A DNA stretch of 64,000 bases, taken from the NCBI RefSeq assembly GCF_038502225.1, contig NW_027196433.1, forward strand, positions 16,001-80,000, given 5' to 3'. Below are positions 59,446-64,000 of the stretch, piece by piece. Source of the DNA: Cherax quadricarinatus (lineage: Eukaryota > Arthropoda > Malacostraca > Decapoda > Parastacidae). Both the position numbers and the translations under genes were made by a program. Below the pieces are notes generated by a model, which saw nothing but the letters and a program-made list of their open reading frames with translations, was not told where the DNA came from and did no database searches. How positions within the stretch are numbered: the first letter of the stretch is position 1; every line of letters starts with the position of its first letter.

Positions 59446-59767
59446 CCTAAATAAATAACTAGATGTAAATAATTAGATGTATTTCGGTCGCTGAACGTTG
59501 AGAAAGTAACTCCAGTATTGCAAAAGGACTTGTCCCTGTACATCAATGCACACAAAAAAATAGTGCAGATTCTGGTACATGTTTACACAGTTAATCATTA
59601 ATGATGAGATTAAGAAGCAAATCAAATTTGGTATTTACAAGTTTGTAAGTTAAGAAATGTGCAACACTAATTGAATTTAAACCATCTATTAAGAAACACC
59701 AGTTATAAGGCCAAACTTAAGACAATATTAAAATACACCAAACATTAACTCGGAAAAAAACACGGAA

Positions 59768-59832
59768 CGGGTGGGGTTTGAACCTATGGCGAGTGAAGTG
59801 TAAAGCTCCAGGCCATTCAGTCACTGCACAAT
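59768..59832 (-). mobile_element. tRNA-derived SINE fragment
   Basis: The minus strand carries CTCGCCATAGGTTCAAACC and CCACCCGT. The B-box-like GGTTCAAACCCCACCCGT is shared with the SINE at 44196-44363. No TSD could be defined. Confidence 0.55.
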
Positions 59833-60382
59833 TTGAATTATCAAGGTCTCAGCCCCTCGTTCGTTTTATTAAGTTTTAGTCACTGCACAATTTGAATTAT
59901 CAAGGTCTCAGAGTTGCCAGGTGAAGGGAATTAGAAAATTATCGCATGAAAATCATTTTTTTTTCACTTCTGGTAGTTTGTTCAAATAAATGGAAAATTA
60001 TGATTAGCAAAATCCAAAATAAATCTATTTTTCTAAGCCTCTTAGAATTAAGTATGCTTGTATGTAATTGAGATTTAAATAAGATTTATTAAATCACCAA
60101 TCAATAAAATTACCCTACGATAACACAGTAAATTCAAACACTGATTTATTACTGACCAGATTAATAAAACTGATTTTAAAACTTACCCGAAAATCAATTC
60201 AAAGTTTCAGGTGAAAAAAATGCACCAATAAATGTTTGAAGCCGATCGGAAGAGGCATTCTCCAGTTACCACACAGGATCCAGCAAACTATGTTCCTACA
60301 CAGCCTAAATAAAACATGAATTCATTTCATATGAAGAATCAACCAATAATGATTGATGCTGTTCATAATTATACTTTTTATA

Positions 60383-60426
60383 CCAAAAACCGCTAAACCA
60401 GCATGGCTGGTTTAGCGGTTTTTTGG
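60383..60426. repeat. strong hairpin, about 20 bp stem with ATG loop
   Basis: CCAAAAACCGCTAAACCAGC, a three-base loop and its complement with one extra T. It is a perfect short palindrome in AT-rich DNA. Confidence 0.75.
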
Positions 60427-60680
60427 GATGAGATGCATACAAATTCGATTCAAGAGTAAAAAGGATAGATCCAGTTCCCTGAATCAAGAGCATTTTTCCT
60501 AGCATTCTAACCTCTGCAGTCGTCGAGTTAGTAGACATATTTATAAGTGTTTCAAGGTACGTCATTGAGAGTTTTGAAAGTTATCCGAACCTTTCCAGGA
60601 TGCTGGGAATGCCTTCAACAACCTTGGTCACCTGTACATCTCAGTTATTTATGTAATATGACACTTGTGTCCGTGAACAA

Positions 60681-60798
60681 GCGTGTGTGTGTTTGTGTGT
60701 GTGTGTGTGCTTGTGTGTTTGTGCGTGCGTGTGTGTGTCTGTGTGTGTGTGTTTGCGTGTGTGTGCGTGTATGTTTGTGCGTGCGTGTGTGTGTGTGT
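60681..60798. repeat. GT-rich microsatellite
   Basis: GTGTGT with TTGTGCGTGC interruptions, at the 3' boundary of copy O. Confidence 0.93.
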
Positions 60799-62068
60799 AC
60801 TCACCTAGTTGTTCTCACCTAGTTGAGGTTGCAGGGGTCGAGTCCGAGCTCCTGGCCCCGCCTCTTCACTGATCGCTACTAGGTCACTCTCCCTGAGCCG
60901 TGAGCTTTATCATACCTCTGCTTAAAGCTATGTATGGATCCTGCCTCCACTACATCGCTTCCCAAACTATTCCACTTACTGACTACTCTGTGGCTGAAGA
61001 AATACTTCCTAACATCCCTGTGATTCATCTGTGTCTTCAACTTCCAACTGTGTCCCCTTGTTACTGTGTCCAATCTCTGGAACATCCTGTCTTTGTCCAC
61101 CTTGTCAATTCCTCTCAGTATTTTGTATGTCGTTATCATGTCCCCCCTATCTCTCCTGTCCTCCAGTGTCGTCAGGTTGATTTCCCTTAACCTCTCCTCG
61201 TAGGACATACCTCTTAGCTCTGGGACTAGTCTTGTTGCAAACCTTTGCACTTTCTCTAGTTTCTTTACGTGCTTGGCTAGGTGTGGGTTCCAAACTGGTG
61301 CCGCATACTCCAATATGGGCCTAACGTACACGGTGTACAGGGTCCTGAACGATTCCTTATTAAGATGTCGGAATGCTGTTCTGAGGTTTGCTAGGCGCCC
61401 ATATGCTGCAGCAGTTATTTGGTTGATGTGCGCTTCAGGAGATGTGCCTGGTGTTATACTCACCCCAAGATCTTTTTCCTTGAGTGAGGTTTGTAGTCTC
61501 TGGCCCCCTAGACTGTACTCCGTCTGCGGTCTTCTTTGCCCTTCCCCAATCTTCATGACTTTGCACTTGGTGGGATTGAACTCCAGGAGCCAATTGCTGG
61601 ACCAGGTCTGCAGCCTGTCCAGATCCCTTTGTAGTTCTGCCTGGTCTTCGATCGAGTGAATTCTTCTCATCAACTTCACGTCATCTGCAAACAGGGACAC
61701 CTCAGAGTCTATTCCTTCCGTCATGTCGTTCACAAATACCAGAAACAGCACTGGTCCTAGGACTGACCCCTGTGGGACCCCGCTGGTCACAGGTGCCCAC
61801 TCTGACACCTCGCCACGTACCATGACTCGCTGCTGTCTTCCTGACAAGTATTCCCTGATCCATTGTAGTGCCTTCCCTGTTATCCCTGCTTGGTCCTCCA
61901 GTTTTTGCACCAATCTCTTGTGTGGAACTGTGTCAAACGCCTTCTTGCAGTCCAAGAATATGCAATCCACCCACCCCTCTCTCTCTTGTCTTACTGCTGT
62001 CACCATGTCATAGAACTCCAGTAGGTTTGTGACACAGCATTTCCCGTCCCTGAAACCATGCTGGCTGC

Positions 62069-62069
<1 letters not shown>
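60799..62069 (-). mobile_element. CR1-like LINE copy O, 5'-truncated, young
   Basis: The 3' end has the doubled terminal motif (TCACCTAGTTG). The sequence is nearly identical to copies D and P. It is cut off at CTGGCTGCTG next to a GT tract. Confidence 0.93.
60879..62006 (-). CDS. CR1-like reverse transcriptase (5'-truncated, open)
   Basis: The frame is open from the truncation to the natural stop after GSGRVT. It has FLDCKKAFDTVPHKRL (catalytic Asp), TSGVPQGSVLGPVLFLVFVND, SLFADDVKLMRRIHS (catalytic pair), EYAAPVWNPHLAKH, ATRLVPELRG and FFSHRVVSKWNSL. It matches copy D almost residue for residue. It cannot be complete because the endonuclease and RT N-terminus are absent. Confidence 0.9.
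   Translation of the reverse strand: MVTAVRQEREGWVDCIFLDCKKAFDTVPHKRLVQKLEDQAGITGKALQWIREYLSGRQQRVMVRGEVSEWAPVTSGVPQGSVLGPVLFLVFVNDMTEGIDSEVSLFADDVKLMRRIHSIEDQAELQRDLDRLQTWSSNWLLEFNPTKCKVMKIGEGQRRPQTEYSLGGQRLQTSLKEKDLGVSITPGTSPEAHINQITAAAYGRLANLRTAFRHLNKESFRTLYTVYVRPILEYAAPVWNPHLAKHVKKLEKVQRFATRLVPELRGMSYEERLREINLTTLEDRRDRGDMITTYKILRGIDKVDKDRMFQRLDTVTRGHSWKLKTQMNHRDVRKYFFSHRVVSKWNSLGSDVVEAGSIHSFKQRYDKAHGSGRVT

Positions 62070-62101
<32 letters not shown>
62070..62101. repeat. (GT)n microsatellite at a LINE-LINE junction
   Basis: About 30 nt of GT between the truncated 5' end of copy O and the 3' end of copy P. Confidence 0.95.
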
Positions 62102-62104
<3 letters not shown>

Positions 62105-64000
62105 CACCTAGTTGTACTCACCTAGTTGAGGTTGCGGGGGTCGAGTCCGAGCTCCTGGCCCCGCCTCTTCACTGATCGCTACTAGGTCACTCTCCCTGAA
62201 CCGTGAGCTTTATCATACCTCTGCTTAAAGCTATGTATGGATCCTGCCTCCACTACATCGCTTCCCAAACTATTCCACTTACTGACTACTCTGTGGCTGA
62301 AGAAATACTTCCTAACATCCCTGTGATTCATCTGTGTCTTCACCCCTTGTTACTGTGTCCAATCTCTGGAACATCCTGTCTTTGTCCACCTTGTCAATTC
62401 CTCTCAGTATTTTGTATGTCGTTATCATGTCCCCCCTATCTCTCCTGTCCTCCAGTGTCGTCAGGTTGATTTCCCTTAACCTCTCCTCGTAGGACATACC
62501 TCTTAGCTCTGGGACTAGTCTTGTTGCAAACCTTTGCACTTTCTCTAGTTTCTTTACGTGCTTGGCTAGGTGTGGGTTCCAAACTGGTGCCGCATACTCC
62601 AATATGGGCCTAACGTACACGGTGTACAGGGTCCTGAACGATTCCTTATTAAGATGTCGGAATGCTGTTCTGAGGTTTGCTAGGCGCCCATATGCTGCAG
62701 CAGTTATTTGGTTGATGTGCGCTTCAGGAGATGTGCCTGGTGTTATACTCACCCCAAGATCTTTTTCCTTGAGTGAGGTTTGTAGTCTCTGGCCCCCTAG
62801 ACTGTACTCCGTCTGCGGTCTTCTTTGCCCTTCCCCAATCTTCATGACTTTGCACTTGGTGGGATTGAACTCCAGGAGCCAATTGCTGGACCAGGTCTGC
62901 AGCCTGTCCAGATCCCTTTGTAGTTCTGCCTGGTCTTCGATCGAGTGAATTCTTCTCATCAACTTCACGTCATCTGCAAACAGGGACACCTCAGAGTCTA
63001 TTCCTTCCGTCATGTCGTTCACAAATACCAGAAACAGCACTGGTCCTAGGACTGACCCCTGTGGGACCCCGCTGGTCACAGGTGCCCACTCTGACACCTC
63101 GCCACGTACCATGACTCGCTGCTGTCTTCCTGACAAGTATTCCCTGATCCATTGTAGTGCCTTCCCTGTTATCCCTGCTTGGTCCTCCAGTTTTTGCACC
63201 AATCTCTTGTGTGGAACTGTGTCAAACGCCTTCTTGCAGTCCAAGAATATGCAATCCACCCACCCCTCTCTCTCTTGTCTTACTGCTGTCACCATGTCAT
63301 AGAACTCCAGTAGGTTTGTGACACAGGATTTCCCGTCCCTGAAACCATGTTGGCTGCTGTTGATGAGATCATTCCTTTCTAGGTGTTCCACCACTCTTCT
63401 CCTGATAATCTTCTCCATGATTTTGCATACTATACATGTCAGTGACACTGGTCTGTAGTTTAATGCTTCATGTCTGTCTCCTTTTTTAAAGATTGGGACT
63501 ACATTTGCTGTCTTCCATGCCTCAGGCAATCTCCCTGTTTCGATAGATGTATTGAATATTGTTGTTAGGGGTATACATAGCGCCTCTGCTCCCTCTCTCA
63601 GGACCCATGGAGAGATGTTATCTGGCCCCATTGCCTTTGAGGTATCTAGCTCACTCAGAAGCCTCTTCACTTCTTCCTCGGTTGTGTGGAGCACATGGTG
63701 GTGTGCCCCACCTCTCCGTCTTTCTGGAGCCCCTTCTGTCTCCTCTGTGAACACTTCTTTGAATCTCTTGTTGAGTTCCTCACATACTTCACGGTCATTT
63801 CTTGTTGTCTCTCCTCCTTCCTTCCTTAGCCTGATTACCTGGTCCTTGACTGTTGTTTTCCTCCTGATGTGGCTGTACAACAGTTTCGGGTCAGATTTGG
63901 CTTTCGCTGCTATGTCATTTTCATATTGTCTTTGGGCCTCCCTTCTTATCTGTGCATATTCGTTTCTGGCTCTACGACTGCTCTCCTTATTCTCCTGGGT
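62102..64000 (-). mobile_element. CR1-like LINE copy P, runs off the window
   Basis: The 3' UTR and RT are nearly identical to copies D and O. Upstream sequence continues through the linker to the window edge. A deletion of about 14 nt near 62345 (CTTCACCCC where D and O have about 14 more bases) changes the frame near the C-terminus. Confidence 0.93.
62312..63880 (-). CDS. CR1-like reverse transcriptase, C-terminus altered by a small deletion
   Basis: It encodes YSHIRRKTTVKDQVIRLRK, MGPDNISPWVL, KKGDRHEALNYRPVSLTC, FLDCKKAFDTVP, TSGVPQGSVLGPVLFL, SLFADDVKLMRRI and ATRLVPELRG. It then leaves the family sequence after FQRLDTVTRG because of the 14-nt deletion, losing FFSHRVV. It also lacks three codons in the HHQVLDTVHTTEEE segment compared with copy D. 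All RT active-site residues are intact. The 63880 start is an internal TTG. Confidence 0.9.
   Translation of the reverse strand: MYSHIRRKTTVKDQVIRLRKEGGETTRNDREVCEELNKRFKEVFTEETEGAPERRRGGAHHHVLHTTEEEVKRLLSELDTSKAMGPDNISPWVLREGAEALCIPLTTIFNTSIETGRLPEAWKTANVVPIFKKGDRHEALNYRPVSLTCIVCKIMEKIIRRRVVEHLERNDLINSSQHGFRDGKSCVTNLLEFYDMVTAVRQEREGWVDCIFLDCKKAFDTVPHKRLVQKLEDQAGITGKALQWIREYLSGRQQRVMVRGEVSEWAPVTSGVPQGSVLGPVLFLVFVNDMTEGIDSEVSLFADDVKLMRRIHSIEDQAELQRDLDRLQTWSSNWLLEFNPTKCKVMKIGEGQRRPQTEYSLGGQRLQTSLKEKDLGVSITPGTSPEAHINQITAAAYGRLANLRTAFRHLNKESFRTLYTVYVRPILEYAAPVWNPHLAKHVKKLEKVQRFATRLVPELRGMSYEERLREINLTTLEDRRDRGDMITTYKILRGIDKVDKDRMFQRLDTVTRGEDTDESQGC

Larger units (their letters stand above)
59446..60680. 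other. mostly unassigned AT-rich DNA
   Basis: It contains a tRNA-SINE-like piece (59768-59832), a 34-bp direct repeat (59819-59852 and 59878-59911, AGTCACTGCACAATTTGAAT at its start) with 25 nt between the copies, and a hairpin at 60383-60426. No gene is recognised. Confidence 0.55.

Noticed and set aside
60383..60426. Possible bacterial-type rho-independent terminator (stem followed by a T run)
   Set aside because: The surrounding DNA is clearly eukaryotic repeat sequence. The T run is part of the palindrome, so no terminator is called.

Overview
This window is repeat-dominated eukaryotic DNA, and I recognise no intact host gene in it. The mix of retrotransposon families, the very dense (TA)n and (CA)n microsatellites and a stretch of TTAGG-like repeats point to an arthropod, most likely a decapod crustacean. 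That identification rests on repeat content and is an inference.

Layout. 1-9.1 kb holds an almost complete RTE-like LINE (minus strand, bounded by TA repeats), two Penelope-like elements (PLEs) in opposite orientation around a TA tract, and a second RTE fragment. 9.3-16.2 kb is a run of five minus-strand copies of one CR1-like LINE family, each joined to the next at a microsatellite or low-complexity tract. 16.2-23 kb is mostly AT-rich unassigned DNA with a decayed multicopy zinc-binding-type pseudogene and a 15-bp His/Thr/Met-coding minisatellite. 23-25.3 kb is a minus-strand piggyBac transposase pseudogene, interrupted by a 716-nt hammerhead-ribozyme tandem element with a 14-bp target-site duplication (TSD) and abutted by a tRNA-derived SINE. 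25.5-28.2 kb has more CR1-like debris, a decayed second LINE and a palindromic hammerhead element. 28.3-46.5 kb is a second array of the CR1-like LINE, now all on the plus strand, including the most complete copy (36.1-40.5 kb), preceded by 41-, 53- and 37-bp minisatellites and a polypyrimidine tract. 46.7-51.4 kb holds degenerate TTAGG-like repeats, a CR1/L2 element with an esterase-type ORF1, and a triple nest (RTE inside CR1-like inside hammerhead-element remnants). 51.4-56.6 kb is satellite-like: a 23-bp array with higher-order structure, a MITE whose terminal inverted repeat has been amplified, and a 35-bp array. 57-64 kb has an internally deleted RTE derivative between TA tracts and three more minus-strand CR1-like copies, the last running off the window.

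The most interesting material is (1) the hammerhead-bearing non-autonomous elements, which share a topology in which both outer ends are the 3' end and which probably use the PLE machinery, and (2) the head-to-tail CR1-like arrays, in which the (CA)n tail of one copy appears to be the landing site of the next. Most long reading frames here are retrotransposon ORFs or minisatellite artefacts. Several (12, 61 and 63 kb CR1-like copies; 7 kb PLE) are well enough preserved to suggest recent activity.
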